Origin: Flavobacterium ajazii
Lineage (GTDB): Bacteria; Bacteroidota; Bacteroidia; Flavobacteriales; Flavobacteriaceae
Reading direction: 5' to 3'
NCBI RefSeq assembly: GCF_010614725.1
Contig: NZ_JAAEHL010000017.1
Coordinates: 41,343 to 105,342 of the forward strand
Length of the DNA stretch: 64,000 bases
Shown: positions 8,564 to 17,454 of the stretch, piece by piece
How positions within the stretch are numbered: the first letter of the stretch is position 1
Layout of the letters: each line of letters opens with the position of its first letter
The notes under the pieces: generated by a model
What the model was told of the DNA's origin: nothing
What the model saw: the letters and a program-made list of their open reading frames with translations, nothing else
Database searches by the model: none
Translations under genes and position numbers: made by a program

Positions 8564-9418
8564 TTAAAACTTTAAACTAAGAATTTCTTTCATCTCCTGC
8601 TGTACTTTCAAAGCCTCTTCTCTAGCCTTGTCAGCAAAATCAGGTCCGTTTGAAGCATAAATAATAGCTCTGGCTGAATTTACCAGTAAACCTACTTTAT
8701 CGTTCATTCCGTATTTGCAAACCTCAGACAAGCTTCCACCCTGAGCACCAATTCCTGGAACCAGTAAGAAACTATCCGGAACAATTTTTCTGATTTCTGT
8801 AAAATACTCCGCTTTGGTAGCGCCAACTACGTACATTAAATTATGACTGTTTTTCCATGTTTTAGAGGTTTCTAAAACTTGTTTATACAATTCTTTAGCT
8901 CCGCTCAATTGTTTGGCTTCACCTCGTTTTCCATTTGTTGTTAAGGTTTGAAAATCGAAAGCTCCTTCATTTGAAGTTAACGCCAGCATTATAGTATGTT
9001 TATTTTCAAAAGCCAGAAAAGGTTCTACAGAGTCTTTACCCATATAAGGAGCAACTGTTACACTGTCAAAATTTAAATCTTCAAAAAAAGCTTTGGCATA
9101 CATACTTGACGTATTTCCGATATCGCCACGTTTTGCATCCGCAATTGTGAAAATTTCCGGAAACTTTTCGTTTATATAGTTGATTGTTTTCTGTAGAGAA
9201 ATCCATCCTTTTATACCATACGCTTCAAAAAAAGCAGTATTTGGTTTATATCCTACAGTCAAATCATGAGTAGCATCAATTATAGCTTTATTGAATTCGA
9301 AAATAGGATCTTCGGTTTCTAATAAATGCTCAGAGATTTTATTTAAATCGGGATCAAGCCCAACACATAAAAATGATTTTTTTTGCAGAATTTGTTCGTG
9401 TAGTTGTTGTGTAGTCAT
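8564..9418 (-). CDS. pyrF: Orotidine 5'-phosphate decarboxylase (type 2)
   Basis: Final step of de novo UMP synthesis: decarboxylation of orotidine 5'-phosphate. The 284-residue sequence matches the longer type 2 subfamily. SFLCVGLDPDL is in the first strand, the catalytic lysine-aspartate segment is FTIADAKRGDIGNT, and the phosphate-binding part near the C-terminus is LLVPGIGAQGGS followed by LVNSARAIIYAS. The ATG at 9418 precedes the expected N-terminus. It is followed 55 nt later by the BtuF-like gene on the same strand. A possible -7 box (TATTTTTG, minus strand 9481-9474) lies just upstream. Confidence 0.95.
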   Translation of the reverse strand: MTTQQLHEQILQKKSFLCVGLDPDLNKISEHLLETEDPIFEFNKAIIDATHDLTVGYKPNTAFFEAYGIKGWISLQKTINYINEKFPEIFTIADAKRGDIGNTSSMYAKAFFEDLNFDSVTVAPYMGKDSVEPFLAFENKHTIMLALTSNEGAFDFQTLTTNGKRGEAKQLSGAKELYKQVLETSKTWKNSHNLMYVVGATKAEYFTEIRKIVPDSFLLVPGIGAQGGSLSEVCKYGMNDKVGLLVNSARAIIYASNGPDFADKAREEALKVQQEMKEILSLKF

Positions 9419-9482
9419 TCGTGAATTTTTAGTTTTTCCAATTCAAAGAAATGCTTCTTTTTTAGAAAGTATGCAAAAATAA

Positions 9483-9512
9483 AAAAAGCCATTCAATTAA
9501 GAATGGCTTTTT
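9483..9512 (-). terminator. Terminator downstream of the OmpA-family gene
   Basis: A perfect 12-bp inverted repeat (9483-9494 and 9501-9512, loop AATTAA) with A-runs and T-runs on either side, so it could work on both strands. It lies 20 nt after the stop of the gene at 9533-11716 and immediately upstream of pyrF. Confidence 0.8.
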
Positions 9513-9532
9513 GATTTTATATTCAGAAAGGC

Positions 9533-11716
9533 TTATAAATTACCTAAATAAACAATTTCAGTTCTTCTGTTTTCTGCTCTACCTGCTGCCGTTTTATTAG
9601 ACTTAACAGGTTTTGTTGATCCGTAGCCATTAGAAGTTAAATTTGCCGGATTCACACCTTTTTCAATCAAAGCATCCATAACAGCTTTTGCTCTTTGTTC
9701 AGATAATTTTTGATTTGCCTTAGCATTTCCTACATTATCAGTATGACCGTTAATCGCAAATTTAGCATTTGGGTAATTTTTCAAAATTTCTTTGATAGCA
9801 TCCAATCTTCCTGAGTTCTGACCTTTATCAGCAACATCTAAAGTAGATTTACCTGTTGGGAAGAAAATAGATTTTGCTTCTACTCTCAATTGTTCCAATG
9901 TGCTTTTATTAACTTCAGGACAACCTTTGTTTTCTTTTGGACCTGCAAGTAACGGACAATTATCTTCACTATCAGGAATACCGTCTTTATCAGCATCTAA
10001 AACCGGGCAACCTTTGTTTTCAACTAAACCGGCAACATCCGGACAGGCATCGTCTTTATCCAAAACACTATCCCCATCTGTATCCGGCCATGGACATCCT
10101 TTGTTTTCTACAGGCCCCGCAACAGTTGGACATGCATCAACATTATCCAACAATGTATCTCTGTCACTATCTTTCCATGGACAGCCTTTGTTTTCAACCG
10201 GTCCCGCAACATCAGGACAAGCATCATCTTTATCCAAAACTTTATCACCATCCGTATCCGGCCAAGGACAGCCTTTGTTTTCTATTGCTCCAGCTACTTT
10301 TTTACAATCATCTTGTTTATCTATTACTCCATCCTGATCTCTGTCTTTAAATTTCTTTTGATAAACCGGAATTTTAACTCCAATATAAAAATCAGCTGCT
10401 TTAGATTCTTTAGATACTAAATTAGTAAGAACTGAGCCCGAGCCAACGAAGAAAGTACCTACACGTAATCCTGAACCCACCTGCATTCCGCTGTATTGCA
10501 TCCATGTAACAGGAACAAAAAAGCTAAACCATCTACTTTCATAACGAGGAGTCAAACTTACTCTGTCGGCAATACTGGTTGCGTTTAATTTTGTATTTGA
10601 AACCATGCTGATATCTCCATTAAGGTTCAAATAGAATTTATTATGAATATTCCAATCAACATCAGCATGAAGTGCAGTGGGCAAATTTGTTTTCACCCCT
10701 TTCGCAGTTGATACTTTTGTATAATGATCATTTAAGAAATCATATAAATTATCCGCATTATCAATCATACCTTGCGTTACGGCACCAGTAATATCGTAAG
10801 TATCCTGTTTTGCTTTTTTGTAATTGATTGACCCGATATCAGTAACAGATAATCCGAAACGTAGTTTATATTTATTTAAATCCCTAAAATTATTATCAGC
10901 AGGTTTTGCGTTGCTTAAATCATACTTTTCATAGTCAGGTCTCCATTCGTAAACTAATCCAAAATCGGCACCAAAACCACTTGAATTGATATCAAACTCA
11001 TAGTCTTCATTGTTTTCCCAGTCCTGGCTTCCACCAACAGTAAGCTTACCTTCTGTAATTAAAACACTATTTTCAGGGTTAGCTGTATTTTCTATAAATG
11101 CTGCTCTACCATTTTTTCCCTGAATATAACCATTAGCAACTCCTTGTAAATATTTTGCTGTAACACCACCTTTTAAGAAATGCTGTCCGTTTTGATACAA
11201 AACTGCTGCGTAAGAAAGTCCTATCTCTCCCCATCCATGAGAAGCTCCATTTGGACTTCCTGCATCAAAATTGAAATTAGAAGCATTATCCAGACCATCT
11301 TTAACCTGATCGACAAGATTTCCGTTAACATCTCTTAAATTAGTTATAGCACGCGCTCTTGTGAAGAATGCCAAACTATGTTTTGGCGCAATATTAAACA
11401 TAAACGACGGCCCCATGAAATCAACATTTATGATTCCGTTGTTCTTATCTGAAGGTGTCATTTTGGACTGACTGTCAAAATCATAACCATCTTTAAAAAC
11501 ATCCAAAAGTTTTACACCGTACAAATCATTTCCGACAGAACTGCTGACAGAAAATAAATTAATGTCTGTTTTAAAACGAGAATCAGCTATTGAGGCAGGG
11601 TTGAAAAGTACACTTTGCACTCCGGCATAATTGTCATGAAAATAGCCTAAATAAGATTGCGCCCTGGTCGCAAATGAAGTCACTAAAATTAATAAAACAA
11701 GTATTCTTTTTTTCAT
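9533..11716 (-). CDS. OmpA-family outer membrane protein with DUF5723-like barrel and TSP type 3 repeats
   Basis: 727 residues in three parts. A signal peptide (about 1-20, ending ATRAQS) leads into a long N-terminal region (to about 455) of the DUF5723 type found in Bacteroidota, likely an outer membrane beta-barrel. Residues about 460-600 hold five acidic thrombospondin type 3 repeats (pattern DxDxDxxxDxxDxCP...ENKGCPW), calcium-binding in the family. The C-terminal OmpA domain (about 615-725) has INGHTDNVGNAKANQKLS and RAENRRTEIVY, which binds peptidoglycan diaminopimelate. The protein probably ties outer membrane to cell wall. The CP-rich repeats also create long antisense ORFs at 9900-10350, which I reject. 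Confidence 0.93.
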   Translation of the reverse strand: MKKRILVLLILVTSFATRAQSYLGYFHDNYAGVQSVLFNPASIADSRFKTDINLFSVSSSVGNDLYGVKLLDVFKDGYDFDSQSKMTPSDKNNGIINVDFMGPSFMFNIAPKHSLAFFTRARAITNLRDVNGNLVDQVKDGLDNASNFNFDAGSPNGASHGWGEIGLSYAAVLYQNGQHFLKGGVTAKYLQGVANGYIQGKNGRAAFIENTANPENSVLITEGKLTVGGSQDWENNEDYEFDINSSGFGADFGLVYEWRPDYEKYDLSNAKPADNNFRDLNKYKLRFGLSVTDIGSINYKKAKQDTYDITGAVTQGMIDNADNLYDFLNDHYTKVSTAKGVKTNLPTALHADVDWNIHNKFYLNLNGDISMVSNTKLNATSIADRVSLTPRYESRWFSFFVPVTWMQYSGMQVGSGLRVGTFFVGSGSVLTNLVSKESKAADFYIGVKIPVYQKKFKDRDQDGVIDKQDDCKKVAGAIENKGCPWPDTDGDKVLDKDDACPDVAGPVENKGCPWKDSDRDTLLDNVDACPTVAGPVENKGCPWPDTDGDSVLDKDDACPDVAGLVENKGCPVLDADKDGIPDSEDNCPLLAGPKENKGCPEVNKSTLEQLRVEAKSIFFPTGKSTLDVADKGQNSGRLDAIKEILKNYPNAKFAINGHTDNVGNAKANQKLSEQRAKAVMDALIEKGVNPANLTSNGYGSTKPVKSNKTAAGRAENRRTEIVYLGNL

Positions 11717-11751
11717 TAAAAATGGGGTTTTTAGGTTTAAATTTTGAGGGC

Positions 11752-11759
11752 AAAACTAC
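11752..11759 (-). promoter_or_regulatory. Predicted -7 box for the OmpA-family gene
   Basis: TAGTTTTG on the minus strand fits TAnnTTTG and lies 36 nt upstream of the ATG at 11716. The -33 element is not clear. Confidence 0.4.
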
Positions 11760-11983
11760 AATATTAGATTTAAAAGAATTCTATCAAAACATTAAATTGA
11801 TGTAACAACTATTACAAATTATGTAGAAAAAAGCCAGTTATATTCTTAATTAAATCATTAACAACAAGTTAACTTAAAAACTAAAAATGTGAATTATACA
11901 ACAGTTTGAAAAATTTATATAACACAAAACTTCTTATTAATTCACAACTTTACAATATAATTAATACCCAAATTAATGTAGTT

Positions 11984-12169
11984 ATGAATAGTACCGAAAT
12001 AAAAGGAAACTGGAATGAGTTGAAAGGGAAATTGAAACAAAAATATGCTACTCTGACTGATGATGATTTGATGTTTGCCGAAGGAAAAGAAGACGAAATG
12101 TACGGAAAACTTCAGCAAAAATTAGGTAAAACAAAAGAAGAACTGCATCAAATTTTGTCAGAATTGTAA
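11984..12169 (+). CDS. CsbD family stress protein
   Basis: 61-residue hydrophilic protein beginning MNSTEIKGNWNELKGKLKQK, which matches the CsbD family: small, probably disordered, general-stress-induced proteins of unknown biochemical role. A longer in-frame ORF opens at 11906, but its added residues (KNLYNTKLLINSQ...) are unlike any CsbD N-terminus, so the ATG at 11984 is chosen. A strong terminator follows at 12191. It lies just before a regulatory and envelope-stress gene set (12.3-18 kb), which fits a stress role. Confidence 0.92.
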   Translation: MNSTEIKGNWNELKGKLKQKYATLTDDDLMFAEGKEDEMYGKLQQKLGKTKEELHQILSEL

Positions 12170-12190
12170 ATCCTTTCAAAAATACCAGTG

Positions 12191-12223
12191 TACCGCCTAA
12201 CTCAAATTAGGCGGTATTTTTTT
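12191..12223 (+). terminator. Intrinsic terminator after the CsbD gene
   Basis: TACCGCCTAA (12191-12200) pairs perfectly with TTAGGCGGTA (12207-12216), with a six-base loop and a T-run behind it. Confidence 0.9.
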
Positions 12224-12313
12224 GATTTTCAAACTTTAACGTTAGACAATTCCTAAGCCCAAATTAATACAAAAAATAAATAAATTAGTTATCTTTAACC
12301 ATATCTTTACAAT

Positions 12314-12865
12314 ATGAAATTATTTATAAAATTTGATATCAATACAATTTGCACACTTTTTCTAAAAGAAAAACTGGATGAGCAGAATTTAAATTTTGCT
12401 TCATTAGGTTTTGGAGAGATTGAACTTGAAGAAAACCTGAACGTTGAGGCTTTAGAGGAATTAAAAAACAAATTAAGCCCTTTCGGTTTTGAAGTAGTGG
12501 AAAACCAAAAAAGCGTTTTGGTTCAGAAAATAAAGGATGCCATAATAGAACTGGTTTATACGGACGACAATAACAACTATAAAAGTTCGGCATATCTGGC
12601 TGATAAATTGAACCACAGCTACGGATATTTATCCAATGTTTTTTCTGAGGTAACCTATTCATCAATTGAGAATTTTATAATTATTCAAAAAATTGAAAGA
12701 GCAAAACAATTAATGATTGTAAACGAAATGAGTCTGACTGAAATTGCTTTTTTACTGAATTACTCTAGTGTTGCACATTTAAGTACTCAGTTTAAAAACA
12801 CGACCGGAATCACTCCTTCTGCCTTTCTGAGAATCATAAAAAAACGAAGAGAAAATTTAAAATAA
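12314..12865 (+). CDS. AraC-family regulator with N-terminal HMA-like domain
   Basis: 183 residues. Residues 1-70 look like the small ferredoxin-like (heavy-metal-associated-like) domain that precedes the HTH in a common Bacteroidota AraC subtype (xxFGEIELEE, LKNKLSPFGFEVV). Those relatives usually carry a metal-binding CxxC in the first loop. Here only one Cys (NTICTLF) remains, so metal binding is probably lost. Residues about 80-183 are a double helix-turn-helix (YLADKLNHSYGYLSNVFSEV, then MSLTEIAFLLNYSSVAHLST and FKNTTGITPSAF). It is 20 nt ahead of the receiver gene and may form an operon with it. Confidence 0.9.
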   Translation: MKLFIKFDINTICTLFLKEKLDEQNLNFASLGFGEIELEENLNVEALEELKNKLSPFGFEVVENQKSVLVQKIKDAIIELVYTDDNNNYKSSAYLADKLNHSYGYLSNVFSEVTYSSIENFIIIQKIERAKQLMIVNEMSLTEIAFLLNYSSVAHLSTQFKNTTGITPSAFLRIIKKRRENLK

Positions 12866-12885
12866 AACCCAAATACCTATAATCA

Positions 12886-13335
12886 ATGCAAAAAAACGCA
12901 TTACACATTTTACTTGCTGACGACGACGACGACGACAGACTTTTTTTTAAAGATGCTTTTGAAGAAGTAAAAGTACAAACCAAAGTTGAATTTGTTTTTG
13001 ACGGATTACAGTTAATGGAACATTTAAACAATCCGGACAATAAATTACCGGATATTTTATTTCTGGATTTGAACATGCCTAAAAAAACAGGTAAAGAATG
13101 TCTGATAGAAATTAAAAAAACAGAGCGCCTGAAAAACCTGATTATCGCCATTTATTCGACATCTTCATCTGATGAGGATATTGAAGATACTTTTATTGAA
13201 GGAGCCAATATTTATATCAAAAAGCCGAGTGATTTTAATGCACTTAAAAAAATTATCAATGAAGTTGTAACGCTAAACTGGCACTATCACACTTCCGGAC
13301 TTAATAGAGACAACTTCTTATTAAGCCTTAAATAA
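12886..13335 (+). CDS. Single-domain response regulator
   Basis: 149 residues consisting only of a receiver domain. The acidic pocket is in LLADDDDDDRLFF (residues 9-21). The predicted phospho-acceptor is Asp61 in FLDLNMPKKTG, with the conserved Thr/Ser in YSTSSS and Lys in IKKPSD. The loop length resembles the Rcp1-like receivers that work with hybrid or phytochrome-type kinases. There is no output domain, so it must signal by protein contact. The histidine kinase gene starts 13 nt downstream and is the obvious partner. Confidence 0.95.
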   Translation: MQKNALHILLADDDDDDRLFFKDAFEEVKVQTKVEFVFDGLQLMEHLNNPDNKLPDILFLDLNMPKKTGKECLIEIKKTERLKNLIIAIYSTSSSDEDIEDTFIEGANIYIKKPSDFNALKKIINEVVTLNWHYHTSGLNRDNFLLSLK

Positions 13336-13348
13336 TATTGTAATACCA

Positions 13349-15133
13349 ATGAAATGGATACCTAAGTTTAATTCCTCAAATTCTTTGAGAGTTATTTTTA
13401 TAATAGCTATTTTCATTTTACTTTTTCTTTCGTCAATAGCTTATAAACATAACCGGGATTTAAACGAATCCAGTAAATTAGTGATACACACTTATGAAAT
13501 TAACGTACAGCTGGAACGATTAATTTCTGCCATAAAAGATGCCGAAACTGGTCAGCGTGGTTACATTATTACCAGCAATCCTAAATTCCTTACTCCTTAT
13601 ATTTATTCAAGGGACAAGGTAAACAGATCGTTCATTACTCTTAAAAAACTTACTTCGGATAATCCTAAGCAAAAGCAAAATCTGGAAAACCTTTTTTCTC
13701 TTATTATACAGGAATTCAAAACTTTTGAAAACTGCCTTAAATACAGCAATCCAAAAACTTACGACAAAAGAAAACTGGATAATTACTTATTCAGCGGACG
13801 TATCCTGATGGAAAACATTCGTTTTCAGGTTGAAAAAATGAAAGATATTGAAAAGAAATTTTTAGAAAAGAGACTTAAGAAATACGATGAGGAAATTTCT
13901 TTGGGACCTATATTTTCAATTTCTCTTTTTTCAACAGCACTTACTTTCATATTATTAGCTTACCGACAAATCAGCAGAGATCTTATCCGGTTGAAAATTT
14001 ACAATAAAAAGCTTTTAATTTCAAGCGGACTGATGTCTGAATCAGAAAAAATAGGGCAATTCAGTACCTGGCAATGGGATCTGAATACAGACAAAATGGA
14101 CTATTCTGACAATCAGTTTCGTATTCTTGGTTTTCAGCCAAATGCTTTTGTACCCAATAAAGATACTTTTCTTGATTTTGTACATCCCGAAGACAAGGAA
14201 GCGATTGCTGCTTCTATGGAAAATATCATCAATAATAAAGAGCTCCCTTTTAGCTATTATAAAATTATCAAGTCAGATAATGAAATCAGGCATTTTAAAT
14301 CTACAGGTAAATTACTTACCGACCAGAACGGAAACAATATTTTACTGGGAATAAATTTTGACATCACTGATGAACATTTATTAAACATTGAACTTCAGGA
14401 GCGTAATAATGAGCTTGAAAAAAGTAATAAAGAACTCGCTTCGTTTAATCATGTTGCCAGTCACGATTTACAGGAACCTTTACGTAAAATTCAGACTTTT
14501 ATTTCAAGAATTTCTGAAACTGACAGGGCTGCCATTTCTGATAATGCCAAAGAATATCTTTTAAAAATTGAAACATCCGCCAAAAGAATGCGTGTCTTAA
14601 TTGATGATTTATTATTGTTTTCAAGAACCAATACCACTAAAAAGGAATTTATTAAATCTGATTTAAATGGATTATTAGAAAATGCCAAATCAGAACTTGC
14701 AGTAATAATTGATGAAAAAAAGGGCTCTCTCAAAGTTGGTAAACTTCCAAAACTTTATGTAATACCTTATCAGATCGAACAGCTTTTCATCAATCTGATT
14801 GGAAATTCATTAAAATACAGCAAGCCAGAAATTGCTCCGCAGATTATTATTCACTGCGAAAAGATTTTATCTAATGAAATTCCGGAATTGATTGACCAGC
14901 CTTTTAAGAAATTCTATAAAATCACTTTTACGGATAACGGAATGGGATTTGACCCTCAGTTTAAAGACAACATTTTTGTATTGTTTCAGCGCCTGCATTC
15001 TAAAACCGATTATCCCGGCACCGGAATAGGTCTGGCCATCTGTAAAAAGATTGTAGAAAATCACAAAGGCTACATTAAAGCTGACAGTAAACCGAGCGAA
15101 GGCTCTGTGTTTACAGTATTTCTGCCTGAATAA
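13349..15133 (+). CDS. Membrane sensor histidine kinase (CHASE3-PAS-HisKA-HATPase)
   Basis: 594 residues. A first membrane helix (about 14-32) and a second (about 188-207) enclose an extracytoplasmic CHASE3 domain with the signature DAETGQRGYIIT. A PAS domain (about 230-345) and a short coiled coil follow. HisKA has the phospho-accepting His372 in ASHDLQEPLRKIQTF. The ATPase domain has N box NLIGNSLKYS, G1 DNGMGFD, and G2 GTGIGLAICKKIVENHKG. Together with the receiver gene just upstream it forms a two-component pair. The signal is unknown; the genes that follow suggest envelope or osmotic stress. Confidence 0.95.
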   Translation: MKWIPKFNSSNSLRVIFIIAIFILLFLSSIAYKHNRDLNESSKLVIHTYEINVQLERLISAIKDAETGQRGYIITSNPKFLTPYIYSRDKVNRSFITLKKLTSDNPKQKQNLENLFSLIIQEFKTFENCLKYSNPKTYDKRKLDNYLFSGRILMENIRFQVEKMKDIEKKFLEKRLKKYDEEISLGPIFSISLFSTALTFILLAYRQISRDLIRLKIYNKKLLISSGLMSESEKIGQFSTWQWDLNTDKMDYSDNQFRILGFQPNAFVPNKDTFLDFVHPEDKEAIAASMENIINNKELPFSYYKIIKSDNEIRHFKSTGKLLTDQNGNNILLGINFDITDEHLLNIELQERNNELEKSNKELASFNHVASHDLQEPLRKIQTFISRISETDRAAISDNAKEYLLKIETSAKRMRVLIDDLLLFSRTNTTKKEFIKSDLNGLLENAKSELAVIIDEKKGSLKVGKLPKLYVIPYQIEQLFINLIGNSLKYSKPEIAPQIIIHCEKILSNEIPELIDQPFKKFYKITFTDNGMGFDPQFKDNIFVLFQRLHSKTDYPGTGIGLAICKKIVENHKGYIKADSKPSEGSVFTVFLPE

Positions 15134-15155
15134 CTTATCTTATTAAACCATATTA

Positions 15156-15203
15156 AAACGTTATATAAACCCTGCTATGGGAATTATATAACGTTTCTTT
15201 TTT
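15156..15203 (+). terminator. Intrinsic terminator after the histidine kinase
   Basis: AAACGTTATATA (15156-15167) pairs with TATATAACGTTT (15185-15196), followed by CTTTTTT. It separates the two-component genes from the next transcription unit. Confidence 0.8.
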
Positions 15204-15273
15204 ATGCTGTAAAGCAATCCTTACTATTCGTTTGCATCTTTGTAATGTAGATAATGAATAACAAATTAGCAAG

Positions 15274-15858
15274 ATGCTCTCATCAAAAACATCATTTTTA
15301 AAAATACTTTTTTCAGGAGTTACACTTCTATCAATTAACGCTTGTGAAAAGAAAGACAAAATTGAAAAAGAAGGCATCAAAAACGTTCTTACAGCACAAA
15401 ATAATGACGAAACAGAAATTTATTTTTTTACAGCAATCGCTAATTCAACACAAGCTATTATTGCAAAAAGTCAATTGGCGCAATATAAAAGTTTAGAACA
15501 AAAAACAAGAGACATAAGTTCTAAAATAGAAAACAATCAGGTGATGCTGCTTCAGGAAATAAATAAAATTTCGCTAAAAAAACTGATTGTTATTACCGAT
15601 ATAAATGTTCCTGCGAATGATGATTTATATAAATTAATTGACACTTCTTACACAAGTTTTGATGAAGTCTATATTCATTCGATGACACGTTTATTATATG
15701 AACAAATTCAGTTATTAGAAATTATTTCTAAAAAAACAAATGATAGCGCAATTTCAAAATTAGCGTTTCATTATTTGCCTTTACAATACAGACTTTTACT
15801 TGAAACCGAAAAATCAAATGAACTCAATACAATTCAAAATACCACAATTATTAACTAA
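15274..15858 (+). CDS. Putative lipoprotein, DUF4142-like
   Basis: 194 residues with a lipobox-type N-terminus (SINACEKKDKIEKEG, Cys about 24), so likely a membrane-anchored periplasmic protein. The body is a helical bundle of about 140 residues (AIIAKSQLAQYKSLEQKTRD...), similar in length and pattern to DUF4142 (ferritin-like fold), though I cannot confirm the family by eye. It starts a tight unit with the porin gene 11 nt downstream and several small membrane-stress proteins behind it. Confidence 0.7.
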   Translation: MLSSKTSFLKILFSGVTLLSINACEKKDKIEKEGIKNVLTAQNNDETEIYFFTAIANSTQAIIAKSQLAQYKSLEQKTRDISSKIENNQVMLLQEINKISLKKLIVITDINVPANDDLYKLIDTSYTSFDEVYIHSMTRLLYEQIQLLEIISKKTNDSAISKLAFHYLPLQYRLLLETEKSNELNTIQNTTIIN

Positions 15859-15869
15859 AATTTTAAATT

Positions 15870-16511
15870 ATGAAAATGCAATCAAATATTATATGCGCCT
15901 TAACCCTTTTTTTAACAGCTTCATTTGGAATGCTGCATGCTCAGGACAATAATGTAAATACCGAATTTGGTATAAAAGGAGGTTTTAATATGTCGAATTT
16001 ATATACAGACGACGCTGATGACGAAAACATCTTATACGGATTCAATGCCGGTGTTTATGCGACATTACCAATCTCAGATTTTGTCGCCATTCAGCCAGAA
16101 TTATTATTTACTACAAAAGGTTCCGAATTGGAATATGATAACACTTTAGCGAGTGGAAGCAGTAAATTCAAGTTAAATTATATAGAACTTCCTTTATTGG
16201 TAAGAATAAATATTACCAAAAATTTTAATATTCATGCCGGTGGTTATGCTTCATATCTGGTAAGTGCCAAAGTAAGTGGTGACGGAGACATCAATTTTGA
16301 TGAAGAAATTAATGCTGATGACCTTGAAAGATTTGATGCAGGACTTTCTGCAGGTATTGGAGTAGATTTCAATCCAATAAGTGTTGGTTTGCGTTATAAT
16401 TACGGTTTGACTACTATTGGAAAAGAAAGAGAGATTGCCGGAACTTCATATACTTTTCCTGATGCAAAAAATAGTAACCTCTCGTTATATCTTTCTTATA
16501 AGTTAAACTAA
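15870..16511 (+). CDS. Porin family outer membrane beta-barrel protein
   Basis: 213 residues with a signal peptide (cleavage after GMLHAQ). It then has alternating strands that begin with GIKGGFNMSNLY and end LSLYLSYKLN, the pattern of the small outer membrane beta-barrel (PorT-like/OMP_b-brl_2) family. Loops contain acidic Asp-rich patches (YTDDADDEN; DGDINFDEEINADDL) that could bind cations. No specific substrate can be read from the sequence. It belongs with the preceding lipoprotein and the small proteins downstream. Confidence 0.88.
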   Translation: MKMQSNIICALTLFLTASFGMLHAQDNNVNTEFGIKGGFNMSNLYTDDADDENILYGFNAGVYATLPISDFVAIQPELLFTTKGSELEYDNTLASGSSKFKLNYIELPLLVRINITKNFNIHAGGYASYLVSAKVSGDGDINFDEEINADDLERFDAGLSAGIGVDFNPISVGLRYNYGLTTIGKEREIAGTSYTFPDAKNSNLSLYLSYKLN

Positions 16512-16550
16512 GAAAACAAAATTAATTATTAACCATAAACAATTTAAATC

Positions 16551-16703
16551 ATGTCAAATTTATTATACACAATCGCAGTAATATTAGTGATTCTTTGGGC
16601 ATTAGGATTCTTTATGTACAGTGCAGGCAGCATTATTCATATCTTATTGGTAATTGCCATTATAGCTATTTTGTTCAGACTTATTAAAGGTCGGGAAATT
16701 TAA
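16551..16703 (+). CDS. Lmo0937-family small membrane protein
   Basis: 50-residue protein. It has two hydrophobic stretches (YTIAVILVILWALGFFMYS and IIHILLVIAIIAILFRLI) separated by a Gly/Ser turn and ends in a basic KGREI tail. This matches the short two-helix Lmo0937 family (DUF5670), common in stress-induced operons. It lies 39 nt after the porin gene and 46 nt before the YtxH gene. Confidence 0.85.
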   Translation: MSNLLYTIAVILVILWALGFFMYSAGSIIHILLVIAIIAILFRLIKGREI

Positions 16704-16749
16704 AATCAATTATTAAAACAATTATATATTAATCTTTAAATCAAATATT

Positions 16750-17034
16750 ATGAAAACGAGCACCACAGTTTTAGGAATTTTAGGAGCTGCTGCGGCAGGA
16801 GCATTTTTAGGAGTATTATTTGCACCTGACAAAGGATCAAATACAAGAAAAAAAATCTCTGACAAATCAAAAGATTACACTGATAATCTAAAAAGCAAAG
16901 TAGACGGAATTTTAAGCACTATCACTTCTAACGGTAAAGATATTATCGAAGAAGGAAAAGCAAAATTCAATCAGGTTAAAGAAGACTTCAATGCTGTAAA
17001 AGATGAAGTAAAGACAGTAAAAACCAACTATTAA
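16750..17034 (+). CDS. YtxH domain protein
   Basis: 94 residues. An N-terminal Gly/Ala-rich membrane helix (VLGILGAAAAGAFLGVLFAP, residues 7-26) is followed by DKGSNTRKKISDKSKDYTD and a long amphipathic charged helix. This is the YtxH (gas-vesicle/general stress) pattern. Such proteins are stress-induced membrane-associated components of unknown activity. Neighbours of the same type on both sides support the assignment. Confidence 0.92.
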   Translation: MKTSTTVLGILGAAAAGAFLGVLFAPDKGSNTRKKISDKSKDYTDNLKSKVDGILSTITSNGKDIIEEGKAKFNQVKEDFNAVKDEVKTVKTNY

Positions 17035-17067
17035 AAGTGCACTTCTTAAACCATAAACACCAATATC

Positions 17068-17433
17068 ATGGAAACTAATGCAACAACAAACGAGAACCTG
17101 AATATGTATGAAAAAGCAGAAAACTATACTAAAACGAGTTTAGAACTGATTAAACTCAAAACAGTATCGGCAGCTGCAGATGTTCTATCAACATTAACTT
17201 CACGGATAGCGGTTGGCGCTGTTGTTGCATTTTTTATATTATTCCTGAATATCGGGCTCAGTTTATGGATCGGAAAGGAGCTCGGTGAGTATTACTACGG
17301 CTTTTTTGCAATTGCACTCCTTTATTTAATAGTCGCTATTGTATTGTACAAAACACAATACAAACTGATTAAAACACCTATCGGGAACATGATTGTTTCC
17401 AGTATACTAAAAGATTCTAAAAACCAGATTTAA
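17068..17433 (+). CDS. Phage holin-superfamily III-type membrane protein
   Basis: 121 residues with two membrane helices (about 44-64 and 74-93) and a preceding amphipathic helix (NYTKTSLELIKLKTVSAAAD). This resembles the phage_holin_3_6 family widely found next to YtxH genes on bacterial chromosomes. The name does not imply a prophage: there are no phage genes around. It is more likely a membrane-stress protein. Confidence 0.85.
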   Translation: METNATTNENLNMYEKAENYTKTSLELIKLKTVSAAADVLSTLTSRIAVGAVVAFFILFLNIGLSLWIGKELGEYYYGFFAIALLYLIVAIVLYKTQYKLIKTPIGNMIVSSILKDSKNQI

Positions 17434-17454
17434 TAATTGATAAAGAAAACTGTT

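Noticed and set aside
9900..10350. Two + strand ORFs of about 140 residues rich in Pro/Ser/His
   Set aside because: They are the antisense of the CP-rich thrombospondin type 3 repeats in the OmpA-family gene; repetition keeps the frames open.
11906..11983. N-terminal extension of the CsbD protein
   Set aside because: CsbD proteins start at the MNSTEIKGNW-type segment; the extension has unrelated AT-rich residues.
17068..17433. Prophage signal from a holin-type gene
   Set aside because: The family is common on chromosomes next to YtxH; there are no structural, lysis or integrase genes nearby.
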